From: Pseudomonas sp. MYb327
Lineage (GTDB): Bacteria > Pseudomonadota > Gammaproteobacteria > Pseudomonadales > Pseudomonadaceae
Assembly: GCF_040438925.1 (NCBI RefSeq)
Contig: NZ_CP159258.1
Coordinates: 758,001-822,000 of the forward strand
Reading direction: 5' to 3'
DNA: 64,000 nucleotides
A program made the position numbers and the translations under genes. The notes beneath the pieces were generated by a model. The model ran no database searches, had not been told where the DNA came from, and worked only from the letters and a program-made list of their open reading frames with translations. Positions 48,425-59,204 of the stretch are shown in pieces (the first letter of the stretch is position 1; each line of letters begins with the position of its first letter).

Positions 48425-49087
48425 ATGACCGCTCGCACGCTCAATCTCGACGATTCGCTCTATCACTACCTGCTTGATGTGTCCTTGCGCGAAACGCCGC
48501 TGCTCAAGCGATTGCGTGACGAAACCCAGGCGCTGCCCATGGCGCGTTGGCAAGTAGCGCCGGAGCAAGGGCAATTTCTCGAATTACTGGTAAAGCTCAT
48601 TGGCGCCAGGCGTGTGCTGGAAATCGGCACCTTCACTGGCTACAGCGCCCTTTGTATGGCGGCGGCATTGCCTGAAAGTGGTTCACTGATCTGCTGTGAC
48701 ATCCCTGGTGACTACAACGCAACGGCGCTTCGTTATTGGCAGGAGGCCGGTCTGGCCGAGCGAATCGATCTGCGTCTGGCGCCCGCGCTGGAAACGCTCG
48801 CCGAGATTGAACAGCAAGGGCAGGGCGGACAATTCGACTTGGTGTTCATCGACGCGGATAAGGCTAATTACCCGACCTATCTTGAGCATGCGCTGCGCTT
48901 GTTGCGCGTGGGTGGCCTGGCGGTATTCGATAACACCCTGTGGAGTGGTCGGGTGCTTGAGGAAAATCCCGAGAGCGCCGATACCCGCGCGATCCAGGCA
49001 CTCAATCGTGCCTTGAAGGATGATGTGCGGGTGGATCTGTCGCTGTTGCCGTTGGGGGATGGGTTAACACTTTGCCGCAAGCGCTAA
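48425..49087 (+). CDS. Class I SAM-dependent O-methyltransferase
   Basis: A 220-residue enzyme of the caffeoyl-CoA/catechol O-methyltransferase family (Methyltransf_3). The SAM motif is VLEIGTFTGYSALCMAAALP near residue 60, the metal-site Asp is in LVFIDADKANYPTYLEHAL, and AVFDNTLWSGRVLEENPES follows. It is cytoplasmic. The substrate is unknown. It may be co-transcribed with the second NlpC/P60 gene by spacing. Confidence 0.92.
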   Translation: MTARTLNLDDSLYHYLLDVSLRETPLLKRLRDETQALPMARWQVAPEQGQFLELLVKLIGARRVLEIGTFTGYSALCMAAALPESGSLICCDIPGDYNATALRYWQEAGLAERIDLRLAPALETLAEIEQQGQGGQFDLVFIDADKANYPTYLEHALRLLRVGGLAVFDNTLWSGRVLEENPESADTRAIQALNRALKDDVRVDLSLLPLGDGLTLCRKR

Positions 49088-49156
49088 AGATCGCATCCTT
49101 CGGCAGCTCCTACAGGGATTGCATGCATCCTGCAGGAGCGCCGAAGGCTGCGATCT
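49087..49156. repeat. REP palindrome pair, family GCAGCCTTCGGCAGCTCC
   Basis: Arms GATCGCATCCTTCGGCAGC and CGCCGAAGGCTGCGATC lie between two convergent genes and start at the stop codon of the methyltransferase. It is the same family as 39465-39535. Confidence 0.88.
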
Positions 49157-49164
49157 TTTGACGT

Positions 49165-50478
49165 TTACTTAACCGCTGACACGCGCCACACCTTGTTCCC
49201 CACATCATCTGCCACCAACAAATCTCCCTGCTGATCAATTACCACGCCCACCGGCCGGCCCATGGCTTTTTCCTCGTCATTAAGGAAACCGGTAAGCACA
49301 TCAACCGGCTGCCCGGTCGGTTTGCCGGCACTGAACGGTACGAAAATCACTTTGTAGCCACTGTGCGGTTTGCGATTCCAGGAACCGTGCTGGCCGATGA
49401 AGGCGCCTTCCTTGAATTGCGTCGGCAGTTTATTGCCTTCGGCAAACGTCAGCCCCAATGAGGCGGTGTGCGGGCCGACGGCATAGTCCGGGGCAATCGC
49501 CTTGGCCACCATCTCCGGTTGTTGCGGTTCGACACGAACGTCGACGTGCTGGCCGTAGTAACTGAAAGGCCAGCCGTAAAATCCGCCGTCCTTCACTGAG
49601 GTGATGTAGTCGGGCACCAGGTCACTGCCGATTTCGTCCCGCTCATTCACGGCTGTCCACAACGCGCCGCTGGAGGGCTCCCACGCCAAGCCGTTCGGAT
49701 TGCGAATCCCGGAAGCGAAGATCCGGTGGTTGCCCGTGGCGCGATCCACTTCCCAGATCGCCGCGCGACCTTCTTCCTGGTCCAGGCCGTTTTCTCCGAC
49801 GTTACTGTTGGAGCCTACCGTGACATAGAGCTTGCTACCGTCCTTGCTGGCAATAACGTTTTTGGTCCAGTGGTGATTCAGCGTTCCACCCGGCAAGTCG
49901 ACCACTTTGATGGGCTGCGACTTGATCGCCGTGTCACCGTCTTCATAGTGGAAGCGCAACAGGCGATCGGTATCGGCAACGTACAGGTCATTGCCCACGA
50001 GGGTCATGCCGAAGGGCGAGTTGAGGTTTTCCAAGAACACCGTGCGAGTTTCCGCGATGCCGTCGTGATCCTTGTCTCGCAGCAGCGTAATGCGATTCGG
50101 GCTGGGAACAGCCGCGCCGGCGCGCCCCATGACTTTCTTCATGACCCAGCCCTTGATGCCTTTGCCGTCATCGGGTTTGGGCGGGGCGTTGGTTTCGGCC
50201 ACCAGCACATCACCGTTGGGCAGTACATAGAGCCAGCGCGGGTGATCAAGGCCGTCGGCAAACGCTGCCACTTGCGTGCCGGCAGCGGCGACGGGTTTTG
50301 CGCCCTCCGGCCAGCCGATGGCCGCGGCGATGTTCACTGTCGGGACCAGTGTCTTGTTCGGTTCTGGCAACTTGGGCGACGGGCCGGTGCCGTCGGAGAC
50401 TTGCAGGCTGGAGGTTTCACCGCAAGCGGCGAGCCCTCCGGCGAGCGCGATAACGAGAACGAGCTGGGGCTTGCGCAT
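49165..50478 (-). CDS. Sorbosone dehydrogenase-family beta-propeller lipoprotein
   Basis: A 437-residue protein of the PQQ-dependent sugar/sorbosone dehydrogenase (GDH-like) family. The signal has lipobox LAAC with Cys19, so it is membrane-anchored in the periplasm. Propeller landmarks are [40 protein letters not shown] and a C-terminal [18 protein letters not shown]. The catalytic His may be in [12 protein letters not shown]. Whether it binds PQQ and what it oxidises cannot be told from sequence. It stands alone. Confidence 0.87.
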   Translation of the reverse strand: MRKPQLVLVIALAGGLAACGETSSLQVSDGTGPSPKLPEPNKTLVPTVNIAAAIGWPEGAKPVAAAGTQVAAFADGLDHPRWLYVLPNGDVLVAETNAPPKPDDGKGIKGWVMKKVMGRAGAAVPSPNRITLLRDKDHDGIAETRTVFLENLNSPFGMTLVGNDLYVADTDRLLRFHYEDGDTAIKSQPIKVVDLPGGTLNHHWTKNVIASKDGSKLYVTVGSNSNVGENGLDQEEGRAAIWEVDRATGNHRIFASGIRNPNGLAWEPSSGALWTAVNERDEIGSDLVPDYITSVKDGGFYGWPFSYYGQHVDVRVEPQQPEMVAKAIAPDYAVGPHTASLGLTFAEGNKLPTQFKEGAFIGQHGSWNRKPHSGYKVIFVPFSAGKPTGQPVDVLTGFLNDEEKAMGRPVGVVIDQQGDLLVADDVGNKVWRVSAVK

Positions 50479-50545
50479 ACTGATCTTCCCTATGAATGCT
50501 GTGACCTAATCAATAGAGAAGCGAGGATGCGCGATGGTTCAACCG

Positions 50546-51130
50546 TCAGCCGCGAGCTTCCTTGAACAGTACGGCAATGCCGGGGTGGTAGTTGCCACCT
50601 TCGTTGCGCAATTTGCGGTAGGCGTAGGGGAAATACCAGGCCACGGCGCAGGTGTGCTCCTTTTGCAGGTCATCGACCATGTCTTGAAGTTCTTCCGGGG
50701 TGGCGCCGTGCTGGGTTTTTTGCGGGGCAACGAACAGGCAGCCGAGTTTCAGGTCGCTGGCGTAGCTGATCTTCCTGGCGTCGCTGGTGACATCGAGCAA
50801 CGCCTGGGTCAGGTTCAAGCTGTTGACCCGTGGCCAGCGTTGCGTGGTTTGAAGCCAGGCCTTGGCGTCGGGTGTGGCGATGAATAGATCGGCGCGGCCG
50901 TTGCGTTCGCCTTCTTCGATCTGTTTGCGGGTGGGCGATTGTTGCAGGGTGATCATCTCTGCCGCCCACGCGGCAGCGGAGAGCAGGCCGAGGTTGGCTT
51001 TTTCATCCATCCAGTAAGGCGTTTCATTGTCGCCGCGCACGGCGTTGTAGCGGTCGATACAGTCAAACCAGCGTTCCAGCGCAGGGCGCAGGAATTCCAG
51101 CTTCGGATTGCTGATGATCATGCCTTGCAT
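50546..51130 (-). CDS. Hypothetical protein, unrecognised
   Basis: A 194-residue soluble protein that I do not recognise. The first ATG is at 51130, and a second at 51121 (MIISNPKLEFLRPALERWFD) is equally plausible. The sequence is rich in Trp and charged residues, with an unusual MDEKANLGLLSAAAWAAEMI segment and a C-terminal WYFPYAYRKLRNEGGNYHPG. No signal peptide or membrane span is seen. It is divergent from the cobalamin riboswitch and separated from it by about 165 bases, so no functional link to cobalamin is implied. Codon use is like its neighbours. Confidence 0.75.
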   Translation of the reverse strand: MQGMIISNPKLEFLRPALERWFDCIDRYNAVRGDNETPYWMDEKANLGLLSAAAWAAEMITLQQSPTRKQIEEGERNGRADLFIATPDAKAWLQTTQRWPRVNSLNLTQALLDVTSDARKISYASDLKLGCLFVAPQKTQHGATPEELQDMVDDLQKEHTCAVAWYFPYAYRKLRNEGGNYHPGIAVLFKEARG

Positions 51131-51294
51131 GGGGCTTACTCTTGTTATTATGTTTAAGGTTATGGCTCTTTGATATCACTGCTTCGAGTGTGGCACAAGA
51201 TTGCCGTCAGTTTGTTGATCAACGGCAGTTATTCGCTCTCGAGTCCCGTCTTCAATTGACGCTCCACCCCCAACCCTCTAACCTTCGCGGCTTG

Positions 51295-51500
51295 TTTCAG
51301 GTGCTCTGTGGCTTGGGTCGACAGAGTGAAACAGGGAAGCCGGTGAGTGAGCGTTTTCAATCGATGAAACTCATGATCCCGGCGCTGCCCCCGCAACGGT
51401 AAATGAGTGAAAGGCTGCGCCTTGAGCCACTGTGTCGACTGACATGGGAAGGCGCGCAGCCAGGCCAACGCCGCTCATGAGCCCGGAGACCGGCCTGATC
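51295..51500 (+). ncRNA. Cobalamin (B12) riboswitch aptamer
   Basis: Conserved aptamer elements appear in order: GGTGCTCTGTGG start, GAAACAGGGAAGCCGGTG, CCCCCGCAACGGTAA, the B12 box AGCCACTGTG (51425-51434), GGGAAGG, and the closing AGCCCGGAGACCGGCC. It precedes cobO by about 95 bases. With bound adenosylcobalamin it should reduce expression of the cob operon. Confidence 0.95.
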
Positions 51501-51594
51501 CATCCAAGCGGCATCACGGTGGGCGATGCCAGGCTTCTTGCCGTCTTTTCTTGTGCCTGCCCGCCGTTATCCAGCCTCAACGGAGAGCTCCCCC
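51501..51594 (+). promoter_or_regulatory. Riboswitch expression platform
   Basis: The hairpin GGCATC ACGGTGGGC GATGCC (51510-51530) follows the aptamer. No strong T tract follows it, so control is more likely at translation start (GGAGAGC site before cobO) than by termination. Confidence 0.5.
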
Positions 51595-52206
51595 ATGACT
51601 GATACCCCTGATCGTGACGAACGTCACCTGGCGCGCATGCTGCGCAAAAAAGCCGTGATCGACGAACGCATCGCCAACTCTCCGAATGAATGCGGCCTGT
51701 TGTTGGTGCTGACCGGCAACGGCAAAGGCAAGAGCAGTTCGGCGTTCGGCATGCTCGCCCGCGCAATGGGCCATGGCATGCACTGCGGCGTGGTGCAGTT
51801 CATCAAGGGGCGCAACAGTACGGGCGAAGAGTTGTTCTTCCGACGTTTTCCAGAACAAGTGCGTTTTCATGTGATGGGCGAGGGCTTCACTTGGGAAACC
51901 CAGGATCGCCAGCGCGACATCGCCGCCGCCGAAGCGGCGTGGGCGGTATCACAGCAATTGCTGCGCGATCCGTCCATCGGCCTGGTGGTACTGGACGAAT
52001 TGAACATCGCCCTCAAGCACGGCTATCTGGATCTGGACCAAGTGCTCAGCGATTTGCAGGCGCGACCGCCGATGCAGCACGTGGTGGTCACCGGTCGTGG
52101 CGCCAAGCCGGAAATGATCGAATTGGCCGACACCGTCACTGAAATGGGCATGATCAAGCACGCTTTTCAGGCCGGGATCAAAGCGCAAAAAGGCGTGGAG
52201 CTGTGA
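51595..52206 (+). CDS. cobO: Cob(I)yrinic acid a,c-diamide adenosyltransferase
   Basis: A 203-residue BtuR/CobO-type corrinoid adenosyltransferase that adds the 5'-deoxyadenosyl group from ATP. The P-loop is GNGKGKSSS (residues 41-49), followed by GMLARAMGHGMHCGVVQFIK and the Walker-B-like GLVVLDELNIALKHGY. ATG 51595 follows a GGAGAG site directly downstream of the riboswitch. It is the first gene of a ten-gene cob operon, and its stop overlaps the cobB GTG. Confidence 0.97.
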   Translation: MTDTPDRDERHLARMLRKKAVIDERIANSPNECGLLLVLTGNGKGKSSSAFGMLARAMGHGMHCGVVQFIKGRNSTGEELFFRRFPEQVRFHVMGEGFTWETQDRQRDIAAAEAAWAVSQQLLRDPSIGLVVLDELNIALKHGYLDLDQVLSDLQARPPMQHVVVTGRGAKPEMIELADTVTEMGMIKHAFQAGIKAQKGVEL

Positions 52207-53603
52207 ATCAACCTCGTCATTGCCCGGCGGTATTGATCGCCGCGCCGGCGTCTGGTCAGGGCAAGACTACGGTCACCGCCGCACTGGCCCGTTTGCATCG
52301 CAATCAGGGGCGCAAGGTTCGCGTGTTCAAGTGCGGCCCGGACTTTCTCGACCCGATGATTCTCGAGCGCGCCAGCGGAGCGCCGGTGTATCAACTGGAC
52401 ATGTGGATGGTCGGCGAGCAGGAAAGTCGCCGACTGTTGTGGGAAGCCGCCGCTGAAGCTGACTTGATTCTGATCGAAGGCGTCATGGGTCTGTTCGACG
52501 GCACGCCGTCCAGCGCTGACCTGGCGCGGCACTTTGGCGTGCCGGTGCTCGGTGTGATCGACGGCACCGCCATGGCACAGACCTTTGGTGCGCTGGCCCT
52601 GGGCCTGGCGCGCTATCAGTCCGACTTGCCGTTTGCCGGCGTGTTGGCCAACCGCGTGGGCACCGTGCGTCACGCGCAATTGCTCGAAGGCAGTCTGACC
52701 GAAGGACTGCGCTGGTACGGCGCGTTGTCCCGGGAAACCGGAATCGAATTGCCCAGCCGCCATCTCGGACTGGTTCAGGCCAGCGAGTTGAATGATCTCG
52801 ACGTGCGTCTCGATGCAGCGGCCGAAGCGTTGGCCAGCAGTTGCGAGGTTGCGCTGCCGCCTGCGGTGGAATTCGGCGCGCCGGATGTGATCGACGTCGA
52901 ACCTCTACTGAGCGGTGTGCGCATTGCCGTGGCCCGTGACGAAGCGTTTGCCTTCACCTATGGCGCCAGCCTGGATTTGCTGCGGGAGATGGGCGCCGAA
53001 CTGTCGTTCTTCTCGCCGATCCGCGACGCTGGTTTGCCGGAGGCCGACAGCTTGTATCTGCCGGGCGGCTATCCGGAATTGCACCATGTCGCGCTGTCGC
53101 AAAACACGGCGATGCTTGAGGCGATCCGCGCGCACCATGCTGCCGGCAAGCCGTTGCTGGCCGAGTGTGGCGGCATGCTTTATTTGCTCGATTCGTTGAC
53201 CGATGTTGAAGGTACGCGTGCGGAACTGGTCGGTTTGCTGGCCGGTGATGCGGTGATGCAGAAGCGTCTGGCTGCATTGGCGCTGCAAGCGGTGGAACTG
53301 CCGGAAGGTTCGTTGCGCGGGCACACCTATCATCATTCGCTGACTACGACCGAGCTCGTGCCGATTGCTCGGGGCTTGAGTCCTAACGGCGGGCGTGGGG
53401 CGGAGGCGGTTTATCGTGAGGGGCGGATGACGGCTTCGTACGTGCACTTCTATTTTCCGTCCAATCCGTCTGCGGTTGCCGCGCTTTTTGCACCTGATCT
53501 GGAAACCGCTATCGCTGGCAAGCCAGCTCCCGCAGTGGGCGGTGTAATACCTGAAGAAATGCAATCCCTTGTGGGAGCTGGCTTGCCAGCGAACGGGCCA
53601 TGA
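52203..53603 (+). CDS. cobB: Cobyrinate a,c-diamide synthase, with REP-derived C-terminal tail
   Basis: A 466-residue glutamine-dependent amidase. The start is a GTG overlapping the cobO stop (GTGA). The P-loop is APASGQGKTTVTAALAR (residues 14-30), and the glutaminase Cys lies in LLAECGGMLYLLDS near residue 325. From about residue 436 the frame runs through a REP palindrome and reads AIAGKPAPAVGG...[11 protein letters not shown]. That adds about 30 residues with no counterpart in the enzyme family. The stop still overlaps the bluB ATG, so coupling has been kept. Confidence 0.95.
   Translation: MNQPRHCPAVLIAAPASGQGKTTVTAALARLHRNQGRKVRVFKCGPDFLDPMILERASGAPVYQLDMWMVGEQESRRLLWEAAAEADLILIEGVMGLFDGTPSSADLARHFGVPVLGVIDGTAMAQTFGALALGLARYQSDLPFAGVLANRVGTVRHAQLLEGSLTEGLRWYGALSRETGIELPSRHLGLVQASELNDLDVRLDAAAEALASSCEVALPPAVEFGAPDVIDVEPLLSGVRIAVARDEAFAFTYGASLDLLREMGAELSFFSPIRDAGLPEADSLYLPGGYPELHHVALSQNTAMLEAIRAHHAAGKPLLAECGGMLYLLDSLTDVEGTRAELVGLLAGDAVMQKRLAALALQAVELPEGSLRGHTYHHSLTTTELVPIARGLSPNGGRGAEAVYREGRMTASYVHFYFPSNPSAVAALFAPDLETAIAGKPAPAVGGVIPEEMQSLVGAGLPANGP
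53508..53594. repeat. REP palindrome pair inside the cobB 3' end
   Basis: Arms CTATCGCTGGCAAGCCAGCT and GGGAGCTGGCTTGCCAGCGA, with about 45 bases between them, are in the open frame of cobB and are translated. All other REP elements in the window are outside genes or start at a stop codon. Confidence 0.93.
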
Positions 53604-54250
53604 CCGACAACGCCTTTTCCGAAGCCGAGCGCGCAGCGGTTTATCGCGCCATCGGTGAACGCCGCGACATGCGCCACTTCAGCGGCGGCACGGTCGAGCC
53701 CGAACTGTTGCGCCGCCTGCTCGAAGCCGCGCATCAGGCCCCCAGCGTTGGCCTGATGCAGCCCTGGCGCTTCATCCGCATCAGCGACCGCACCCTGCGC
53801 GGCGAGATTCAGGCGCTGGTGGAAGAAGAGCGCATCCGCACCGCCGAAGCCCTCGGCGAGCGCACCGACGAATTCATGCAGCTCAAGGTCGAGGGCATCA
53901 ATGACTGCGCCGAAGTGCTGGTCGCTGCGCTGATGGAGGATCGCGAACAGCATATTTTCGGCCGTCGAACCTTGCCCGAAATGGACTTGGCGTCGTTGTC
54001 CTGCGCGATCCAGAACCTCTGGCTGGCGTCCCGTGCCGAAGGGTTGGGGATGGGCTGGGTTTCGCTGTTCGAACCGCAAGCGCTGGCCGATTTGCTCGGG
54101 TTGCCCGCCGGCGCCAAACCGTTGGCCGTTCTGTGCCTGGGGCCAGTGACAGAGTTTTATCCAGCACCAATGTTGGTACTTGAAGGCTGGGCGCAGGCGC
54201 GTCCGCTTAGTGAGTTGTTGTATGAAAATTATTGGGGAGTGCGTCCATGA
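53600..54250 (+). CDS. bluB: 5,6-dimethylbenzimidazole synthase
   Basis: A 216-residue flavin-destroying enzyme (BluB) of the nitroreductase fold that makes the lower ligand of B12 from FMNH2. Landmarks are [20 protein letters not shown] and the segments [19 protein letters not shown] and [18 protein letters not shown]. It overlaps cobB and cbiB by four bases each. Its presence means the operon makes DMB itself by the oxygen-dependent route. Confidence 0.95.
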   Translation: MTDNAFSEAERAAVYRAIGERRDMRHFSGGTVEPELLRRLLEAAHQAPSVGLMQPWRFIRISDRTLRGEIQALVEEERIRTAEALGERTDEFMQLKVEGINDCAEVLVAALMEDREQHIFGRRTLPEMDLASLSCAIQNLWLASRAEGLGMGWVSLFEPQALADLLGLPAGAKPLAVLCLGPVTEFYPAPMLVLEGWAQARPLSELLYENYWGVRP

Positions 54251-55155
54251 GTGTGGCGTTGTTGAGTGTCGCCGCCGTGGCGCTGGATGCGCTGCTGGGT
54301 GAACCCAAGCGCTGGCATCCGCTGGTGGCGTTCGGCCGATTTGCCGAGCGCATCGAGCAACGATTCAACGGGGGAGGGCGCGGCTGGCGCAGTCACGGGG
54401 TCACCGCGTGGGTGATGGCGGTGGTGCCGCTGACCTTGCTGGCCACGGCCTTTTCCTGGACGCCATACGTGGGCTGGGTCGTCGAAATTCTCGCGCTCTA
54501 TTGCGCCCTCGGCATGCGCAGCCTCGGCGAGCACGTCGAACCCGTGGCCAAGGCCTTGCGCAGTGATGATCTGGACGAAGCGCGTACCCGCGTCGGTTAC
54601 CTGGTCAGTCGCCAGACCAGCGAACTGGATAAAACCGAAGTCGCCCGGGCCGCCACTGAGTCGGTACTGGAAAACGGCAGCGACGCCGTGTTCGCCGCGC
54701 TGTTCTGGTTCGCCGTGGCTGGCGCGCCTGGCGTGGTGCTCTACCGTTTGAGCAACACCCTGGACGCGATGTGGGGTTATCGGAATGAACGCTTCGAGCG
54801 TTTCGGCTGGGCGGCGGCGAAGATCGACGACGTACTCAATTACATCCCTGCGCGGCTAGTGGCGTTGACTTACGCGCTACTGGGAAAAACCCGCCTGGCG
54901 CTCAAATGCTGGCGTAGTCAGGGACCGACCTGGGACAGCCCGAATGCGGGGCCGGTGATGGCGGCGGGGGCCGGTGCACTGGGCGTCGAGTTGGGTGGGC
55001 CGGCGATTTATCACGGTGAATTGCATGTACGTCCACAACTCGGTGAAGGCGTGCCAGCGGACGCCGATTCCATTGACCGTGGCTGGCAATTGGTCCAGCG
55101 CGGCGTATGGTTATGGCTGCTGATTCTCTGCGTGGGGGCTGAATTTTATGCTTGA
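54247..55155 (+). CDS. cbiB: Adenosylcobinamide-phosphate synthase
   Basis: A 302-residue membrane protein (CbiB/CobD of P. denitrificans) that attaches the aminopropanol phosphate arm to adenosylcobyric acid. The family start [20 protein letters not shown] with HPLVAFGRF is clear, and [18 protein letters not shown] is a conserved loop. ATG 54247 overlaps bluB (ATGA), and its stop overlaps the next gene by 8 bases. Several membrane spans are visible. Confidence 0.95.
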   Translation: MSVALLSVAAVALDALLGEPKRWHPLVAFGRFAERIEQRFNGGGRGWRSHGVTAWVMAVVPLTLLATAFSWTPYVGWVVEILALYCALGMRSLGEHVEPVAKALRSDDLDEARTRVGYLVSRQTSELDKTEVARAATESVLENGSDAVFAALFWFAVAGAPGVVLYRLSNTLDAMWGYRNERFERFGWAAAKIDDVLNYIPARLVALTYALLGKTRLALKCWRSQGPTWDSPNAGPVMAAGAGALGVELGGPAIYHGELHVRPQLGEGVPADADSIDRGWQLVQRGVWLWLLILCVGAEFYA

Positions 55156-56140
55156 GCACGGCGGACGGTTGCGCAAGGCCGCGCTCGAATACGGCATCGA
55201 GGAAGCCGATTGGCTTGACCTGTCCAGCGGCCTCGCGCCCTGGCCATTTCCGGTTCCGGATATTCCGTTGCGGGCCTGGGCGCGTTTGCCGGAAACCGAT
55301 GACGGTCTGGAACAGGTCGCCTGCGATTACTACGGCACATTGCAGGCGCTGCCGGTGGCTGGTTCGCAAATGGCCATCCAGTTGCTGCCGCGTTTGCGTC
55401 GGGCGGGCAAGGTTGGGGTGCTGTCGCCCTGTTACGCCGAACATGCCGAAGCCTGGCGCCGCAATGGCTACATCGTGCGCGAAGTGCTGGAGCAGGAGGT
55501 CGACTTTTATATCGACAGCTTCGATGTGCTGGTGGTGGTCAACCCGAACAATCCCACCGGCCTGAATCTGCCCCCGGCGCGGTTGCTTGAATGGCATGCG
55601 CGGCTGGCCCAGCGCGGAGGCTGGCTGGTGGTCGACGAAGCCTTCATGGACAACACGCCGCAACTCAGCGTGGCGCCGTTTGCCCATCAGGTCGGATTGA
55701 TCGTGCTGCGTTCGTTTGGCAAGTTCTTCGGCCTGGCCGGGGTTCGCCTCGGTTTTGTACTGGCTGAGCGCAAGTTGCTCAAGTTGCTCGCTGAGCAAGT
55801 AGGACCATGGGCGGTCAGCGGCCCGACCCGGGTTCTGGGGCAAGCTTGCCTGCGCGATACCGAAGGGCAGGCGCAGCAACGCGTGCGCACCGAAGAAGCC
55901 AGCGAGCGACTGGCGTCGTTGCTGGAACAATACGGTTTCAAACCCCAAGGCGGTTGCGCCTTGTTCCAGTGGCTGATCACCGAGCGCGCCGAGGCGTTGC
56001 ACGAATTCATGGCCCGGCGCGGCATCCTGCTGCGGTTGTTCACGCAGAACAGCAGCCTGCGTTTCGGCTTGCCTGGCGATGAGGCTGATTGGACTCGCCT
56101 GACCGCCGCACTTGAAGCCTTCAGCAAGGAAAACCCATGA
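55148..56140 (+). CDS. cobD: L-threonine-O-3-phosphate decarboxylase (PLP)
   Basis: A 330-residue class I/II aminotransferase-fold enzyme (CobD of Salmonella, CobC in the Pseudomonas denitrificans naming). It makes (R)-1-amino-2-propanol phosphate. The PLP lysine is in [19 protein letters not shown] near residue 190, and [19 protein letters not shown] and VVDEAFMDN form the cofactor site. It overlaps both neighbours. Confidence 0.93.
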   Translation: MLEHGGRLRKAALEYGIEEADWLDLSSGLAPWPFPVPDIPLRAWARLPETDDGLEQVACDYYGTLQALPVAGSQMAIQLLPRLRRAGKVGVLSPCYAEHAEAWRRNGYIVREVLEQEVDFYIDSFDVLVVVNPNNPTGLNLPPARLLEWHARLAQRGGWLVVDEAFMDNTPQLSVAPFAHQVGLIVLRSFGKFFGLAGVRLGFVLAERKLLKLLAEQVGPWAVSGPTRVLGQACLRDTEGQAQQRVRTEEASERLASLLEQYGFKPQGGCALFQWLITERAEALHEFMARRGILLRLFTQNSSLRFGLPGDEADWTRLTAALEAFSKENP

Positions 56141-57588
56141 CCACGTTGATGGTGCAGGGCACCACCTCCGACGCCGGTAAAAGTACGCTGGTGACGGCGC
56201 TGTGCCGTTGGGTCACGCGCCAGGGCGTCAGTGTGGTGCCGTTCAAACCGCAGAACATGGCGCTCAACAGTGCGGTGACGGCCGATGGCGGCGAGATCGG
56301 ACGTGCGCAAGCCGTGCAGGCCCAGGCCGCTTTCCTTGAACCGCATACCGACATGAACCCGGTGCTGCTCAAACCCAACAGCGATACCGGCGCCCAGGTG
56401 ATCATCCATGGCCGTGCCGTCACGACCATGAACGCCGTCGCTTATCACGACTACAAAACCATCGCCATGCAAGCGGTACTGGCCTCCCACGAACGGTTGA
56501 GTGCAGCGTATCCGGTGGTGATGGTGGAAGGGGCGGGCTCGCCCGCGGAGATCAATCTGCGCGCTGGCGACATCGCCAACATGGGCTTTGCCGAAGCGGT
56601 GGATTGCCCGGTGGTGCTAATCGCCGATATCAATCGCGGCGGGGTGTTCGCACATCTGGTGGGTACTTTGGAGCTGCTGTCGCCGAGCGAGCAGGCGCGG
56701 GTCAAGGGTTTCATCATCAACCGTTTTCGCGGCGATATCGCCTTGCTGCAACCCGGTCTCGATTGGTTGGAGGACCGCACCGGCAAACCGGTGATCGGCG
56801 TGTTGCCGTATGTGATGGATCTGCATCTGGAGGCTGAGGACGGCATTGATCAGCGCCAGACTGACAAGGCCGATCAAGTGCTTAAAGTGGTGGTGCCGGT
56901 GCTGCCGCGCATCAGCAACCACACCGATTTCGATCCGCTGCGTTTGCATCCACAAGTGGACCTGCAATTTGTCGGCCCCGGCCAGGCGATTCCACCGGCC
57001 GACCTGATCATTCTTCCCGGCTCGAAAAGCGTGCGCAGTGATCTCGCGTATCTGCGGGCCAACGGCTGGGATACCGCGATCTCCCGGCATTTGCGCTACG
57101 GCGGAAAAGTGCTCGGCATCTGCGGCGGCCTGCAAATGCTCGGCGAACACGTGCACGATCCGCTGGGGCTTGAAGGAGCGCCAGGTTCGAGCGCGGGGTT
57201 GGGGTTGTTGGCGTTTGCAACGCAACTGGAAGAAGAGAAGCAACTGCGCAACGTGCGCGGACGTCTGGCGCTGGAGAATGCTGAAGTCAGTGGCTATGAA
57301 ATCCATGCCGGCGTCACCACCGGACCGGCATTGGAAAACGCTGCCGTGCAGCTGGATGACGGTCGCTGCGACGGTGCGCAGAGTGTTGATGGACAGATTT
57401 TCGGTACTTACCTGCATGGCCTATTTGAATCCCCGGCAGCATGCAGTGCGCTGTTGCGCTGGGCGGGTTTGCGGGATGTGCAGGACGTCGATTACCACGG
57501 GTTGCGCGAGCGCGATATCGAGCGGTTGGCGGATCTGGTGGAGACGCATCTGGATACCTCACTACTGCGTGAGCTCTGTGGGTTTTAG
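56137..57588 (+). CDS. cobQ: Cobyric acid synthase
   Basis: A 483-residue glutamine amidotransferase that amidates four carboxyls of adenosylcobyrinic acid diamide. The N-terminal P-loop is [20 protein letters not shown], and [20 protein letters not shown] follows. The glutaminase domain has Cys in [18 protein letters not shown] and a late His in [12 protein letters not shown]. It overlaps the decarboxylase gene by four bases. Confidence 0.97.
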   Translation: MTTLMVQGTTSDAGKSTLVTALCRWVTRQGVSVVPFKPQNMALNSAVTADGGEIGRAQAVQAQAAFLEPHTDMNPVLLKPNSDTGAQVIIHGRAVTTMNAVAYHDYKTIAMQAVLASHERLSAAYPVVMVEGAGSPAEINLRAGDIANMGFAEAVDCPVVLIADINRGGVFAHLVGTLELLSPSEQARVKGFIINRFRGDIALLQPGLDWLEDRTGKPVIGVLPYVMDLHLEAEDGIDQRQTDKADQVLKVVVPVLPRISNHTDFDPLRLHPQVDLQFVGPGQAIPPADLIILPGSKSVRSDLAYLRANGWDTAISRHLRYGGKVLGICGGLQMLGEHVHDPLGLEGAPGSSAGLGLLAFATQLEEEKQLRNVRGRLALENAEVSGYEIHAGVTTGPALENAAVQLDDGRCDGAQSVDGQIFGTYLHGLFESPAACSALLRWAGLRDVQDVDYHGLRERDIERLADLVETHLDTSLLRELCGF

Positions 57589-57630
57589 GCTGGTTTTGTT
57601 GGCCTCACCGCACATTTAAAGGAATGAACC

Positions 57631-58152
57631 ATGCTCCAACTGATCCTCGGCGGCGCCCGCTCCGGCAAAAGTCGCCTGGCTGAAAAGCTGGCTTTGGACA
57701 GTCAACACCAAGTGATCTACATCGCCACCAGCCAGCCCCTGGACGGCGAAATGAACGACCGGGTCGCCCATCACCGCGCCCGCCGTCCCGCCGAATGGGC
57801 ATTGATCGAAGAACCGCTTGAGCTGGCCCGGGTCCTGCGCGAGAACGCCAGCGCCGATCGCTGCCTGTTGGTGGATTGCCTGACCCTCTGGCTGACCAAT
57901 CTGCTGATGCTCGACGATACAGAGCGCCTGGTCGCCGAACGCGAGGCGTTGCTGGAGTGCCTGGCGTCGTTGCCGGGTGAAATTATTTTTGTCAGCAACG
58001 AAACCGGAATGGGTGTCGTGCCGCTGGGCGAATTGACTCGCCGTTATGTCGATGAAGCCGGTTGGCTGCATCAAGCTCTTGCCGAGCGCTGTCAGCGAGT
58101 CGTCCTGACCGTCGCCGGCCTGCCTCTGACTTTGAAAGGAACTGCGTTATGA
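57631..58152 (+). CDS. cobU: Adenosylcobinamide kinase / guanylyltransferase
   Basis: A 173-residue bifunctional enzyme (CobU, or CobP in P. denitrificans). The P-loop is [17 protein letters not shown] at residues 5-21. [20 protein letters not shown] contains the guanylylation His (the last pair in the segment). [12 protein letters not shown] and [14 protein letters not shown] complete the signature. The 42-bp gap before it is the largest within the cob operon. Confidence 0.96.
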   Translation: MLQLILGGARSGKSRLAEKLALDSQHQVIYIATSQPLDGEMNDRVAHHRARRPAEWALIEEPLELARVLRENASADRCLLVDCLTLWLTNLLMLDDTERLVAEREALLECLASLPGEIIFVSNETGMGVVPLGELTRRYVDEAGWLHQALAERCQRVVLTVAGLPLTLKGTAL

Positions 58153-59204
58153 GCCAATCCTGGTGGCTGAACCCGTGCAAGCCGATCAATGCCCAAGCCG
58201 TCGAACAGGCCGAAGCCCGCCAACAGCAACTGACCAAACCGGCTGGCTCCCTCGGTCGTCTTGAATCGGTAGCGGTGCAGTTGGCGGGATTGCAGGGACG
58301 GGTCAAGCCGAGCCTTGATCAGGTGTGGATCGCGATTTTTGCCGGTGACCACGGTGTGGTCGCTGAAGGGGTGTCGGCGTTTCCCCAGGAAGTCACCGGG
58401 CAAATGCTGCTCAACTTCGTCAACGGCGGTGCGGCGATCAGTGTTCTGGCGCGGCAGTTGGGAGCCTCCCTTGAAGTGGTTGATCTCGGTACCGTTACGC
58501 CGTCGTTGAACCTGCCGGGCGTGCGGCATCTGAATGTCGGACCCGGCACGGCAAACTTTGTGAACGGTCCGGCCATGACGGCTGCTCAAGGTGAGAGGGC
58601 GCTACAGGCTGGCCGCGACAGCGCACAACGCGCAATCGTAGCGGGTGCGCAGTTGTTCATCGGTGGCGAAATGGGCATCGGCAACACCACGGCGGCCAGC
58701 GCTCTGGCCTGTGCTTTGCTGGATTGTCCGGTGATGCATTTGACCGGACCGGGCACCGGGCTGAATGCCGCGGGTGTCAGTCATAAGGCGCTGGTGATCG
58801 AACGTGGATTGGCTTTGCACGGCGCTCAGCGTGGCGATGCTTTGCAGACTTTGTTCAACCTTGGTGGTTTTGAAATCGCGGCGTTGGTCGGTGCTTACCT
58901 GGCCTGCGCCCAGGAAGGTGTCGCGGTATTGGTCGACGGCTTCATTTGCAGCGTCGCGGCGCTGGTGGCGGTGCGCTTGAATCCTGAGTGCCGGCAGTGG
59001 TTGCTGTTCGGCCATCGCGGTGCTGAACCCGGTCATCGTCATGTACTGGAAACCTTGAACGCCGAACCTTTGCTCGACCTCGGCTTGCGCCTGGGCGAGG
59101 GTAGCGGTGCTGCGTTGGCCGTGCCATTGCTGCGTCTGGCCTGTGATCTGCACGGGCAGATGGCGACGTTCGCCGAAGCGGCGGTGGCGGATCGTCCGGC
59201 ATGA
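58149..59204 (+). CDS. cobT: Nicotinate-nucleotide--dimethylbenzimidazole phosphoribosyltransferase
   Basis: A 351-residue enzyme that makes alpha-ribazole phosphate from DMB and NaMN. ATG 58149 ([20 protein letters not shown]) overlaps cobU by four bases and gives the family length. Signatures are [55 protein letters not shown] and the catalytic Glu in [16 protein letters not shown]. Confidence 0.97.
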   Translation: MSQSWWLNPCKPINAQAVEQAEARQQQLTKPAGSLGRLESVAVQLAGLQGRVKPSLDQVWIAIFAGDHGVVAEGVSAFPQEVTGQMLLNFVNGGAAISVLARQLGASLEVVDLGTVTPSLNLPGVRHLNVGPGTANFVNGPAMTAAQGERALQAGRDSAQRAIVAGAQLFIGGEMGIGNTTAASALACALLDCPVMHLTGPGTGLNAAGVSHKALVIERGLALHGAQRGDALQTLFNLGGFEIAALVGAYLACAQEGVAVLVDGFICSVAALVAVRLNPECRQWLLFGHRGAEPGHRHVLETLNAEPLLDLGLRLGEGSGAALAVPLLRLACDLHGQMATFAEAAVADRPA

